A stretch of DNA of 31,825 bases from a virus: positions 1 through 31,825 of the IMG/VR virus record IMGVR_UViG_3300025264_000064, one strand, 5' to 3'. The notes beneath the pieces were generated by a model, which worked only from the letters and a program-made list of their open reading frames with translations, had not been told where the DNA came from and made no database searches. Position numbers and translations under genes: made by a program. Shown here one piece after another: positions 6,077 through 15,300 of the stretch. Numbering within the stretch: position 1 is the stretch's first letter; each line of letters starts with the position of its first letter.

Positions 6077-6363
6077 TTATCAAACCCTCTCCGCTTTCCA
6101 AATTTCACGTTCAGACCTGGGTCTGGATCCATGTAGTCTTCCCAATCGATGAGTTCAGCCGATCCACCAAGGGTGCGAGTGTCCCTGGCAGAACGGCCAA
6201 TCTCCTCGGTGCCCCTTCTGCTCAGATCTCTCACCCTCAACACTGATGAATACTCATTGAGAAGGATCTTCTTGATGCACTTTTTACAGAACCGCCCGTC
6301 GTTCGTTTCTGCCTCCTGTTTGACACATTCGGCACACATCCCGTCAGGTCTCGGATCCGGCAT
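6073..6363 (-). CDS. Small CxxC zinc-binding protein, 96 aa
   Basis: CAEC (10-13) and CKKC (26-29) form a probable zinc ribbon near the N-terminus, followed by a basic helix (IKKILLNEYSSVLRVRDLSR) and an acidic stretch (DWEDYMDPDP) before a basic tail (KFGKRRGFDK). The start at 6363, six bases past the ParB stop, is preferred over one at 6420 because it avoids overlap with the ParB gene and has GAGGAA upstream. It is translationally coupled to the helicase through a GTGA overlap, suggesting a helicase accessory or DNA-binding cofactor, but this is inference. The family is not recognised. Confidence 0.7.
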   Translation of the reverse strand: MPDPRPDGMCAECVKQEAETNDGRFCKKCIKKILLNEYSSVLRVRDLSRRGTEEIGRSARDTRTLGGSAELIDWEDYMDPDPGLNVKFGKRRGFDK

Positions 6364-6368
6364 CCCTG

Positions 6369-7310
6369 TCACTTCCTCAACCCCTCGGGCAATGCGTTGT
6401 ACTGATCCCTGTGCATCCACCCCAGCTGGTCACACATGTCGCACCCCTTCCCCTTGCAGACCGGGCACACCGCATGTGGCCGAGCCGCGATCAGGGCGTT
6501 CGACACGTTGCTGCAGTCAGCCTCGACCGCCCGCAGCGGCAGCAACTCGCCACCCTCCTCCTCCGAGATGACCCGGGCACTCGCCTTGATCTCACCAATC
6601 TTGTAGATCAGGCCCCGGATCCCCTTCGATGTCTTGAACGTATCGATGAGATTTTCTGGCACCGGGATCTCGTTCCCGTCAACCACGGGAGCCTTCTCGC
6701 GCTCGACAGCCTTGTGCCCCTTGCTGACCGAGCGGTTGAGCATCCGACGCAGGTCAGCTGCCTTCGCCTCGTCACCACCGGCCTCGGCCTCATCGATCGC
6801 CTTGACAACGACACTGGCCTTCTCGGCAGTCTTGCCACTCATCCCGACAGCTTGGGCAGCGATGTCTCTCGCCTTGCCAGACTGCCCTTCTTCTGCCTTT
6901 TTCCCTCTCCCGCTCCCGAGTTTTCTGCCTTCCGCCAGTCGACTCTCAACCTCCTTCAGCACATCGAACTCACGAGCCCGCTGCTCATTGGTCTTGTCAC
7001 GCTGCCGGTTGGACAGGATCAGCAGGCGGATGGCCTCGTCGTCGGTCCCGACCAACTCATCGGGCTGAATGATCACCGGGACCTCGTCCATCTCCAACGC
7101 CCTGGCCGCGTTCATCCGGCGATGCCCCGAGAGGACCACTGTCAGCGGGGCCCCGTCTGTCAACTCCTCCTTCGCCAAGATGGGCTCCAGAACGCCAAGA
7201 CGCTTGATCGACTCGATGAACTCCTCATCCGGTGCATCACGGTAGATATCCTCATTGACCTCGTGAGGCTCCAAGTCAAACGGGTTCATGTAGATCACTT
7301 TGTATGTCAT
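6369..7310 (-). CDS. ParB-like domain protein with DnaJ-type zinc tail, 313 aa
   Basis: The N-terminal 85 residues match the ParB/sulfiredoxin fold: NPFDLEPHEVN (9-19), I..LGVLEPILA (35-47) and the nucleotide-binding motif LSGHRRMNAAR (60-70). ParB CTPases and related phage nucleases use this GHRR loop. An HTH-like segment follows (ARDIAAQAVGMSGKTAEKA, 147-165). The C-terminus has Cys282, 285, 290 and 293 in CPVCKGKGCDMC, which resembles the CxxCxGxG zinc repeat of DnaJ. No ParA partner is visible, so plasmid-type partition is unlikely; phage ParB-like proteins often act as DNA-binding or nicking factors. ATG at 7310 is preferred to a TTG at 7325. It overlaps the alpha-CTD-like gene by 35 bases. 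Confidence 0.85.
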   Translation of the reverse strand: MTYKVIYMNPFDLEPHEVNEDIYRDAPDEEFIESIKRLGVLEPILAKEELTDGAPLTVVLSGHRRMNAARALEMDEVPVIIQPDELVGTDDEAIRLLILSNRQRDKTNEQRAREFDVLKEVESRLAEGRKLGSGRGKKAEEGQSGKARDIAAQAVGMSGKTAEKASVVVKAIDEAEAGGDEAKAADLRRMLNRSVSKGHKAVEREKAPVVDGNEIPVPENLIDTFKTSKGIRGLIYKIGEIKASARVISEEEGGELLPLRAVEADCSNVSNALIAARPHAVCPVCKGKGCDMCDQLGWMHRDQYNALPEGLRK

Positions 7311-7764
7311 ACTTCTCACTTTCAATTGCTGATACCACGTCGATAATATTCTTGGCTATCACTGACGTGCAGCAATCCAGCAGTTCCCGGGCAACTGGAA
7401 TCGCACCGTAGGCAATCGCCATGTCCATCGCGTCCACAAAGTCCTTCCCGACTTCCTCCAGATGAATCTGTTTTTTTATAGCCTCGTCGGCTCTGTCTAT
7501 GCGCTCCTCGGCAGTGGGCGGTTTCAACGAGAGACCTTTCTTGTCCAACTGCCTCTTGATTGCGTCCACCGTGGAGGGACCGCAGTTCTTGACCGAGAGT
7601 AGCTGCGACTCGGTGGTCCTGCAAAGTTCGTCCAGCCTGGTGATTCCCAGACTCGCGAACGCTTTGCGCGCCCTGACCACCCAGAAGAAATCCTCCTTGA
7701 GTTGATCCCGCTCAGCAGCGTCTGCCTTTCTGTGCGCCTCGACCGACTCCGGTAGAATTGTCAT
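7276..7764 (-). CDS. RNA polymerase alpha-CTD-like helix-hairpin-helix protein, 162 aa
   Basis: Residues 33-81 follow the alpha C-terminal-domain pattern: FASLGITRLDELCRTTESQL (36-55), LLSVKNCGPSTVDAIKRQL (55-73), KKGLSL. In bacterial alpha-CTD, a residue pair before the helix-hairpin-helix and the 'NLGKKSLTEI' turn contact UP-element DNA; here the turn is NCGPSTVDAI. The rest of alpha (NTD, dimerisation) is absent. The N-terminus is helical with basic clusters and the C-terminal 80 residues are helical. It is coupled to the Rad52-like gene (ATGA) and overlaps the ParB gene. It could recruit or redirect host RNA polymerase, or be a generic HhH DNA-binding protein; I favour the first because the match covers the whole domain, but this is by eye. 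Confidence 0.75.
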   Translation of the reverse strand: MTILPESVEAHRKADAAERDQLKEDFFWVVRARKAFASLGITRLDELCRTTESQLLSVKNCGPSTVDAIKRQLDKKGLSLKPPTAEERIDRADEAIKKQIHLEEVGKDFVDAMDMAIAYGAIPVARELLDCCTSVIAKNIIDVVSAIESEKYDIQSDLHEPV

Positions 7765-8567
7765 ATCTCCTCACCTTCCTCCATTGCTGCCACGAGCATC
7801 TCACCCACGGGGACACCCTTTTCCACGTTCACCTGGATCAGGTCGAGGGTCGCATTGACCAGTGCCTCTGAGTCCCGGATCTCACCGATCGAAGACTTCG
7901 TACCGTCCCACAACCACTCGACCACCTTGTTCGCCTCCTCCGGGCCCTTGCACCCCGCCTTCATCAAGGCCTCGTTCAGCTGATCCACAGGCTGGATTTC
8001 CTCCTCCACTGCCGGTGGCTCTTCCCGGGGGGCAGGGGAGCCCTTGGGGCTTGAATTCCCGGGGAGAGCCCAACTCGGCAGCTTCGGAGGTAGCCAAAAG
8101 AACCACTTGTCGCCACCCGGTCCCTGGCACTTCGCCCGCTTGGCCCCGGGCATCTTGTTGTCACTGACCTCAGCCCACCCCTCATCCAAATCGTAGAGGT
8201 AGCGACCGATCCCCCACTGGCAGGCTGCTCGCTTCATGCTGTCCGAGAGGGCAGACTTCACCGCCTCGATGTCACGGGCATCGGCACCGTCCCACTTGGT
8301 GACCCAAAGCTCCGTGTCCAAACAGGCAAGGACCGAGAGGCCGCAGACCACGCCGCCAGCGGGGCCAGCCTTGTACTCGTTGCTCCATCGCCAAGGACCC
8401 AGGACATCATCCAACCTCTGTTGGATCGCCCGGTTCGTCACATACGCCAGACACAGTGCCCAGACGTTCCCGTCCTTCTTGCACCCGCTGCGACCGATCC
8501 TCCACTCCACCTCCTGCGGTGCAAACGGGGCCTGCAGACTCTCCCAATCGATATCAACTGTCATCAT
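7761..8567 (-). CDS. Rad52-like single-strand annealing protein, 268 aa
   Basis: The N-terminal 135 residues fit the Rad52/Rad22 annealing fold: L..PF...EV.WRIG (11-25), YVTNRAIQQRLDDVLGPWRW (42-61), GGVVCGLSVLA (71-81), then the family hallmark DIEAVKSALSDSMKRAACQWGIGRYLY (99-125). Proteins of this family form rings that anneal complementary ssDNA during phage recombination and replication. The region 140-195 is Pro/Ser-rich and probably a linker; the C-terminal 70 residues are helical and acidic (AAMEEGEEI), possibly binding an SSB or partner. Two adjacent ATGs exist at 8567 and 8564; AGGAAAGGGAAG precedes them and favours 8567. It follows the Gp157-like gene after 39 bases, as annealing proteins often do in phages. 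Confidence 0.88.
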   Translation of the reverse strand: MMTVDIDWESLQAPFAPQEVEWRIGRSGCKKDGNVWALCLAYVTNRAIQQRLDDVLGPWRWSNEYKAGPAGGVVCGLSVLACLDTELWVTKWDGADARDIEAVKSALSDSMKRAACQWGIGRYLYDLDEGWAEVSDNKMPGAKRAKCQGPGGDKWFFWLPPKLPSWALPGNSSPKGSPAPREEPPAVEEEIQPVDQLNEALMKAGCKGPEEANKVVEWLWDGTKSSIGEIRDSEALVNATLDLIQVNVEKGVPVGEMLVAAMEEGEEI

Positions 8568-8606
8568 CTTCCCTTTCCTGCTCCATCGTGATCAGGAGCA
8601 ACTCGT

Positions 8607-9092
8607 CTACCTGATCCGAAGAGATGTACTCTTCACTAGTTCGCATCCTGGGACCAACTCCCCTTCCTTCAGCGAGGTGAGGATCGCTGACTTCAACACC
8701 TTGACATCACCCTGCTCCAGGTACCTCGGGGGGATCACCGCCTGGTCGACGACTTCCACCCTGCCCGGGGTCTCAGCGACTCGCACTGTAAAAAGGTCAT
8801 CCTTGACCAAGTCCATCTCCATACCGACCATCTGGTCGTGGACATAGCTCTTCAGCCAGACCGCCTTCCCCTTGAAGGACTGCTGCTTACCCTTCAGCCG
8901 GTCGATCTCCGCACCCACTGCAGCCACCGAGGACTCAAGCTCCTTGATGACCTTCACGCAGTTGACCACCTTCTCCTTGAAGCTGCCACCAAGGTGCTTG
9001 AGTTCCCCCAGCAACTCATGGCTGAGACCCCCCTCCTCGGTGGCCAGCTGCACGAGCTTGTCCATCTCCTGGGGATACTCATACAGCTTCAT
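8607..9092 (-). CDS. Siphovirus Gp157-family protein, 161 aa
   Basis: The family pattern runs through the whole protein: KLYEYPQEMDKL at the N-terminus, the coiled-coil FKEKVVNCVKVIKELESSVA (38-57), EIDRLKGKQQSFKGKAVWLKSYV (62-84), and the beta-rich end with IPPRYLEQGDVK, LKEGELVPGCEL and TSLRIR. Gp157-type proteins occur beside phage annealing proteins and SSBs in many recombination modules. Their biochemical role is poorly known; early work linked Gp157 to host resistance to phage. The start at 9092 has a good AAGGAG eight bases upstream and lies 14 bases inside csrA, so it is the second gene of the transcript. Confidence 0.88.
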   Translation of the reverse strand: MKLYEYPQEMDKLVQLATEEGGLSHELLGELKHLGGSFKEKVVNCVKVIKELESSVAAVGAEIDRLKGKQQSFKGKAVWLKSYVHDQMVGMEMDLVKDDLFTVRVAETPGRVEVVDQAVIPPRYLEQGDVKVLKSAILTSLKEGELVPGCELVKSTSLRIR

Positions 9093-9252
9093 CGACCCGC
9101 TCCTTCCCCACCAACTCGTCCCGCAGGATCTTCACGTTGTCAGGGGCATCAACGCCCAAGCGAACGAAGTTGCCGTGCAATTCCAGCACGGTGACCGTGA
9201 TCTCCCCATCCAGGACAATCGACTCGCCTTCCCTTCTACTCAACACCAGCAT
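9079..9252 (-). CDS. csrA: CsrA/RsmA global RNA-binding regulator, 57 aa
   Basis: CsrA is a small homodimer that binds GGA-containing hairpin loops in mRNA leaders, usually blocking or sometimes activating translation. The match is full length: MLVLSRREGESIVLDGEITV, then TVLELHGNFVRLGVDAP, then VKILRDEL. The RNA-binding residues are kept: Leu4, Arg6, Arg7 and, at exactly the E. coli position, Arg44 (in LRDEL). The dimer core strands are intact and only the flexible C-terminal tail is short. The start at 9252 has AAGGAG seven bases upstream; the open frame reaching 9321 begins with TTG and adds residues foreign to the family. It is the first gene after a strong candidate promoter, so it may set the timing of the module or retarget host CsrA circuits. 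Confidence 0.95.
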   Translation of the reverse strand: MLVLSRREGESIVLDGEITVTVLELHGNFVRLGVDAPDNVKILRDELVGKERVDEAV

Positions 9253-9264
9253 TGCCTTCTCCTT

Positions 9265-9346
9265 GGTTGCTGTAGGTTGCTGGGCTACTATAGCCGAACC
9301 TGCAGCTAGTGCAACCCACAAAATCTAGCGGTTGCCGCGTGGTTGC
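9265..9346 (-). promoter_or_regulatory. Phased GGTTGC repeats around the csrA promoter
   Basis: GGTTGC occurs on the plus strand at 9265-9270 and 9275-9280 (10 bp apart, extended to GGTTGCTG in both) and at 9330-9335 and 9341-9346 (11 bp apart), with the inverse GCAACC at 9311-9316 on the -35 element. Two helical-turn-spaced pairs on either side of a promoter suggest an operator for a cooperative DNA-binding protein. The inner copies would also be transcribed next to the csrA Shine-Dalgarno, so an RNA role is possible. Confidence 0.45.
9287..9314 (-). promoter_or_regulatory. Candidate sigma70-type promoter for csrA and the replication module
   Basis: On the minus strand TTGCAC (9314-9309) and TATAGT (9292-9287) are separated by 16 bp. 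The -10 matches TATAAT at five of six positions; the -35 keeps TTG only. Transcription would begin near 9280 and give a csrA leader of about 28 bases. It stands between the end of the structural operon and the first replication gene, the expected position for an early promoter. Confidence 0.5.
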
Positions 9347-9385
9347 ACCACTACGAGAAAGTGGTGGTAAAGTTACCACCACTTT
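9346..9385 (-). terminator. Hairpin pair at the end of the giant gene, possible terminator or attenuator
   Basis: AAAGTGGTGGTAA (9358-9370) and TTACCACCACTTT (9373-9385) are perfect inverted repeats, allowing a 12-bp stem with a 4-nt loop that includes part of the TAA stop at 9384-9386. In the minus-strand RNA the second arm can instead pair with AGTGGTG (9352-9346), giving a 7-bp stem with a 7-nt loop. The two hairpins are mutually exclusive. The T stretch after the first (TTTCTC) is weak. A moderate, perhaps bidirectional, terminator is likely; switching is inference. Confidence 0.55.
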
Positions 9386-12300
9386 AGGGGTACACGATCT
9401 TCGCGGCGCGTCGTCGCTGGTAGAGGGACTCTATCCGCTTCGCTGGCGTCGCGTCCTCGATATCCGGGAAGCCACGCATGAGCAGGCTCTTTGCGCTTTT
9501 TCGCTGCTTGTAGAGCTTGTCTCGCAGCTTGTCGCCCTCTGCGATGTTCCCCTGCTCGTAGGCCCGGAACATCCGCATCTCCCTTTCTTCACGCTCCAGC
9601 ATGGTCGACTCCATCCGGAACGGATCCCTGTCCAGTCGCATGGTGTCGATGTTCTCCAGGGCACTCTCGGCCAACTCGGAGGCCTTGTTGCTGATCTCTC
9701 TCCGCTTCGTCTCGTCCTTGGTCATGGCACGGATGTGGAACAGGAGGCTGACCGCCCGGGTCGCGTCACCCAGCAGCATGTATTCCCTGTTCTCTTCAGG
9801 CGTCTCGGATCTCACCCGATCACCATGCCTCGTGTAGACAAACTCCCAGACATCGTAGAGTTCGTTGACGGGCCTGGTACGCGACCCAGCCTTGCCGCCC
9901 CTGCGGAATACTCTCCCGAGGATCGGGACATCGCTGAAGGACTGCAGCTTCTTCCCGGTGAACAACTGGTCCAGGGATTGACCCGCCATCAGGTAGTCCC
10001 TTGCCGCCGGCCCCGCGACCGAGGTGATGGCATGATCGACTTCCACTGGTGACATCCCCGCGAGATTGGCCAACCACCTAGCGGCCACCGTGGTGTACTC
10101 GTTGTACTGCTGCTCCCGCGGAATACGGTCCCTTCCACCCGGGCCAAGGAACGCGGAGGAGACCACGGGAGTCCCGAAGTAGGACTTCCGATTCATCCCC
10201 AGTTCCATCACCGTCTGCCAGCCCTTGCCCAGGGCACTGCTCGGGGCAACCTTCATCCGTTCAAAGTCCCACGGGATGTCTACCGGACTGTGGCTCTCCG
10301 CGATCGTGAAAGCATAATCTTGAAGCTCGGCCCATTTCAGGACCTCGTCCGGTTCACGCCTGTACCATGCGTCGAGGAACGCCACGGCCAGACCTGCGAA
10401 CAGCTGGCCTGAATCGTGAGCCATCGGGATCATTACCACCACATCCTCGCCAAGGATGTTCGTCGGGTAGAACATGTAGAGGAACTTCTCCCGGGCATTC
10501 AGCCGGATCCACCAGTCCTCGTCCTTGTTCCTGAACCAGTTGGCGATGGCCAACCCGGCAAGCTGCAGGCCACGGGTGGCAAAGTGGACTGGCCCCGTGG
10601 GGACTCCTGCCAGTTTTCCCATACGCACTGGTCGTCTGGCTGCACGGATCGCAGCCCTGGGCCCCTGTATCGCCGCGTTGAAGAACGGGACGTACTGGTT
10701 GTAGGCACGGGATATGTCCCCAGCTGCCGTGAAGTCCACGGTCACCTGCTTCCCTGCAAGGATCAGATGCTGGGCAATCTCCGGGGTCATCGTGTCACCA
10801 GGCTTCCAGCCTATCTCCGCGGCGATCGTCCTGATCTCGGCCATTCGCGTGGCAGACTCGGGGAACTGGAGGAAGTCTTTCCAGAACGAGAGGAATGACT
10901 TCCAATCGTTCCACAGGTGCCTGGGGATCCTCGCCGGATCGGTGACGTAGCGAACGACACGCTTCCCGATGTTCTTCGACAACAGCACGTCACGCGCCGA
11001 CTGGGCCACGAGGTCCGTATCCTGCGCTAGCGGGAGTGCCATACGCCCACCCAGCCGCAACCACAGCTTGCTGTATTTCGACCTGACCCTGCCCCCGGTG
11101 ATCGCTGAAACGAACTCCTCACCAAACGACAACACGAAGTTGGTGAACAGCGTGAGACCGTTGGCACTGCTTGCCGTGTTCAGGTACAGCGTCTGGAAGT
11201 CACGCAGCGGGTTGGTCACCAGCCCGAACGAGGCCCGGAACCCAACGGTGCCTGCACGGAACAGCCGAGCGGTATGCCGCGGCATGATCCCGATAATGTC
11301 GACCGCCCACCGAGCCCAGTTGTTCTTTCGCAAGAACTCCAGCCCATCCGCACTCATGCTCTGGACCGCCTGGTAGATGGCCGGCTCCATCTTGTACCAG
11401 CGGACGGTCCCGGACTCGTCCATCACCGGGATGATCGGCTCGCCTGACTTCGGGGTGAGGGCGAGACCGTAGAACTCGATCATCTTGTTCTCGAAGTCGA
11501 CCTCGTCCAACTCCATCGGCAGTCCACGTTTGTCGGTGATCTGCGGATCCAGGCCCTTCCCCTTCAGGTCGGCCCACACCTGCTTCGCGGTGGACTCAAT
11601 CCTCGCAGCGTGTTTCAGTTCCTTGCCACGCACCTCCTGGAAGATCAGGTTGCCGAACCCGAGCGGTTCACCGAGCTTGTCGCTGAAGCCCCCGGCCATT
11701 GAAATCATCGACATGACAACCTTCCGGTTGTGTGCGGCAAGGATCAGCCTCTCCGCGTTCGATATGGCCGTCTGGATGGGGTCCACAACCGAGATGAGCT
11801 TGGAACCCTTGAGCGCGTCGAAGACATCCGTGTAGCTGACGCGGGGTCCACCGTGCTGGGCAAGTGCAAGGTTCATTGTCCGCATGTAACGGCGAAGCGG
11901 AGCGTAGTCACCACGCTCTTCTTCCTTCCTCCGGATCCTCTCGACGATCGCCCCAAAGAACGGATCGGCTTCCGCGACGTACTGCAGTACCCCGTCATTC
12001 CACCTGTAGAAGATGTCCGCACCAGCCCCGAACCGACCGCGATCCGACCCGGGTAGCGGGTACATCTTCTCAAGTTTGTCGATGATCTTGGTCGCCTGCA
12101 ACTCGGTCATCGGGGTTTCAAGCGGATCCGGCTCCCTGCTGGTGACGTTGCCGTCTTCATCCCATGTCATCTTCTCGTTATGGATCAGCTTCAGGGAGCG
12201 ACGGGCCACGAGGTAGATGGTGAAATCCTCGTAGTCCTTCGGCTTGACGAATTTCTCCATCTGGGCCAGGGAGACCCCGCCTTTCACGAGGTCCCGGGCG

Positions 12301-15300
12301 AAGTTCACCATCCCGTCATTCACCATCTGGTGAACAACAGCCGAATGCTGCAGCCTCAGTGCCTGGCCCCACATGTACGGGCTCTTGTCTCTCGCGAGCT
12401 TCTTGCCCGTGGTTTTCTCGTACTGCATCTCGAACAACTCAAGCGGCTGCAGCGAGTCGACGAATTGCCTGACCAGCATGTTAGGAGCCAGCCGCATCAT
12501 GTCCTTGAACTCTTGGTACCGCACCTCAAGTGACGCGGGATCCACCACGAGGTTAGCCCGAGCCCAGTTCAGCAGGCCCTGGTCCCTAGCACTGGTGACC
12601 ATCCCGGCTATCCGGTTCATCTCCTTCAGTGCCTTGCGACCATTCGGTCTCCCGGCCACCGTGGTCTCGAACCACTTGAGAGCGTTTGGTGCCTTGTCCT
12701 GAACCTCAGCCCTGTTCTCCAGGTACAGGCGGATGAACTCGGCAAACCCTTCTCTCGCAAGTCCACCCTTGGGCTTCTTACCCTCGCCCCACAGGTCGAC
12801 CCCCAGCTGCTTCAACTCCTCGACAACCTCCTTGCCGACTGCCGCGGACTTCCACGGGCTGGTCCTGCTGATCTTCCCGCTTACTGGGTCCTCCACCAAT
12901 CCGGTGCCGAAGATCAACACCTCGATGGCATGCCCGATCTCGTGGAACGCGGTGAGCATATCGTCCGCGTTCCGGATCTTCACCATCAACTCTTGCCAGT
13001 AGGTCTCTCCAAGAGCACCAGGCGACTTCATGGTCCCGGTCTGGATCGGGAAGTCGGTGACTCCCTTGTACCCGAACAGCCTGGGCAGCTTGGATAGCCG
13101 GCGGATGATACTCCAGATCGCGATCGGGCGACCACTCCCGGCTCGCGGGTCCTCGTGGGTCCAGAAGTCGTGTACACCAGGCACTGCCCCAGCTGGAAGC
13201 TCAGCAGGCGGGCGGGCTACATCAATGAGCCTCGGCTCACCCTCTTCCGGGATCACTTCTCCAGCTGCAGGTCTCCTTGGCCGCGGAGGCGACGGGTCTG
13301 CACCAAACAAGCCTTCCTCTTCCGCCGCCCCGGGGGCTGGCTCCACCTCAGACGCCTGCGTGAAGCCGGATTCGTGGACTGCCAGATACCAGTCCGCATC
13401 CGCGACTTCGCCAAAGCCGGGATCGAACTTCCCGCCCTCGATTACCTTCACCGTCGACACGCCCTTACCCAAGAACTCGCCCTGCCTGAACGCCTCGACA
13501 TCTATTCCTTGCCAAACTTCAACCGGCATCGGATCAGCGAACTTGTACTTGCTGATTGCTTTTGCAAGATCCTTGGCCTTTTGTCTGGTCTTCTCGTTTT
13601 TGATGTTGTCAAATGGGTAGTTGGCGTATTCCGATAGTTGGCCCGCCGCGTCTTTGGATTCAACAGGCACACCAAACTTGTTGTACTTGGCCGCAGAGGC
13701 AACAACGAACTGTATCCAATCGTGGTGCGCGAATGTTCGTATGCGTTCATTGATTATCAGGGCTGGCGTTACGCCCGTCTTTGTTGTCCTGTCATAGTCC
13801 CCGGCCCACACTGTGGCCTCTGCGAAGTCGGTGGTGAAGTACACCCCAAAGGTGTCCATCATCGGGTCGCCCGTCCTCACAAGTGCGCCAGCCTTCAACT
13901 TGCCATGAGTGTCCGGGTCGTATGTCTGGCTGCCGTGCCACACGATCAGCGGCTCACCGTTCTCGTCACGGACTACATCGTCCCTGCCTTCTGCCCAGGC
14001 CAGCAGCTTGTCTACCTTCGCCTGCTCTGCTGGGCTAAGACCCTCTTCCGCCGCCTCGGCCCGTTCTTGATCAACAGCTTCTATGATCGTTGCCAATTCC
14101 GCTGCTTGCTGGGGAGGAAGATCGCCCGAGGCCGCGAACTCGTCTAGGTCGACGCCCATATCTTCCAATTCTGCACCGAATGCAAAGTAGAGTGCATCCT
14201 CCTCGGCTTTTTTTCTGTTGTCCGTTTCTTCAAAAACGACAAAGACCCCTTGCTGTTCTATCGCCTCCCATATGAAGTGTGTGCCCATTAGGTCCTCGTG
14301 GAGTTCGACGACCAGCACATCGATCTCGTTGTTCCCAGGCTGCTCCACAAGAATATGATCAAGGTGATCCACCCCGTACTTTTCGAGGCCAAGCAGCACG
14401 GTCAGCAGTTCGCCGTTACCCACCTCATCGGAGGCAATCTCTTGAAATTCCTCCGGGGTCATCTCCAGCAACGATATCTCTTCCTCGCCCAGCGAGGTCA
14501 CGTCCACTGGAGACTTGTACCCCGGTTCGTTCCGCCTGGATTGCGCATTTTTCAACAGTAGGTTCATCGTGAAATGGGGATGGCCGAAAGAACCAAGCCC
14601 TCCCGGCCAGCGAAACTCCAAGACGGTCATCCAGATCTCAAGCCTTGCTCGCCTGTGCCTGAAGGATGCCTCGTTCAGGGTTTGCTGTCTCAGGTCCTCA
14701 CCGCCCTCCTTGAACGCGGCTTCTACCTGGCGGTCCATCTCATCGATACGGTCCATTATCCCCATCAGCTGTACGGTCAGTTCCTCTTCCTGTCGCTCGA
14801 TCTCCTCATCGGTGAAGCCCTGGCTATCCGCTTCCTCGGTGGTCTCGCCCTTCGCAGGCATGTCCTCCTTGGGGAGCACGTCCGCGAAAAAGGCTCGTGC
14901 ATCCTTGGGGCCCTTTACCACGATCTCCTGGCCTATCTTGATCAGCTGGGTGACATCGTCTTTGAGATTGGTAATCTCTTCCGCCACGTCGGTCAGACCG
15001 AACTTCTCTTTGATCGTGTCTTGAAGCTCCTCATTCCCCTCAAGGTAGGCCCTGATGCTCTCGACGAGACGCGGGGCCACGGTTGCGTCCTTCTCTTCCG
15101 CTTCCTGCAGGGCCTGCGCATCGGCCACAGCCTTGTCCTCGCGAGCAAACTTCGCCGCAACAGGTTGGTGTTCCACTGAAAAGTCGGCACCCTCCCTCAC
15201 CGGGACACCCAGGGCCCCACCGATCGTCTCGGGAATCGGACCAGCGTCCTCGGCAAACATCCCTCCCTTTTCGGTTTTGAGAGTGGAGGCGAGTCCCTTG

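Noticed and set aside
6411-7346. 311-aa plus-strand open frame opposite the ParB-like gene
   Set aside because: Shadow frame. The minus strand encodes a clear ParB domain and the plus product has no recognisable features.
9253-9321. N-terminal extension of CsrA from a TTG at 9321
   Set aside because: CsrA proteins start at MLVL/MLIL; the ATG at 9252 has AAGGAG, and the extension contains the promoter and repeats.
9309-10052. 247-aa plus-strand open frame over the end of the giant gene
   Set aside because: Antisense shadow of an uninterrupted 3512-codon gene; no Shine-Dalgarno or domain.
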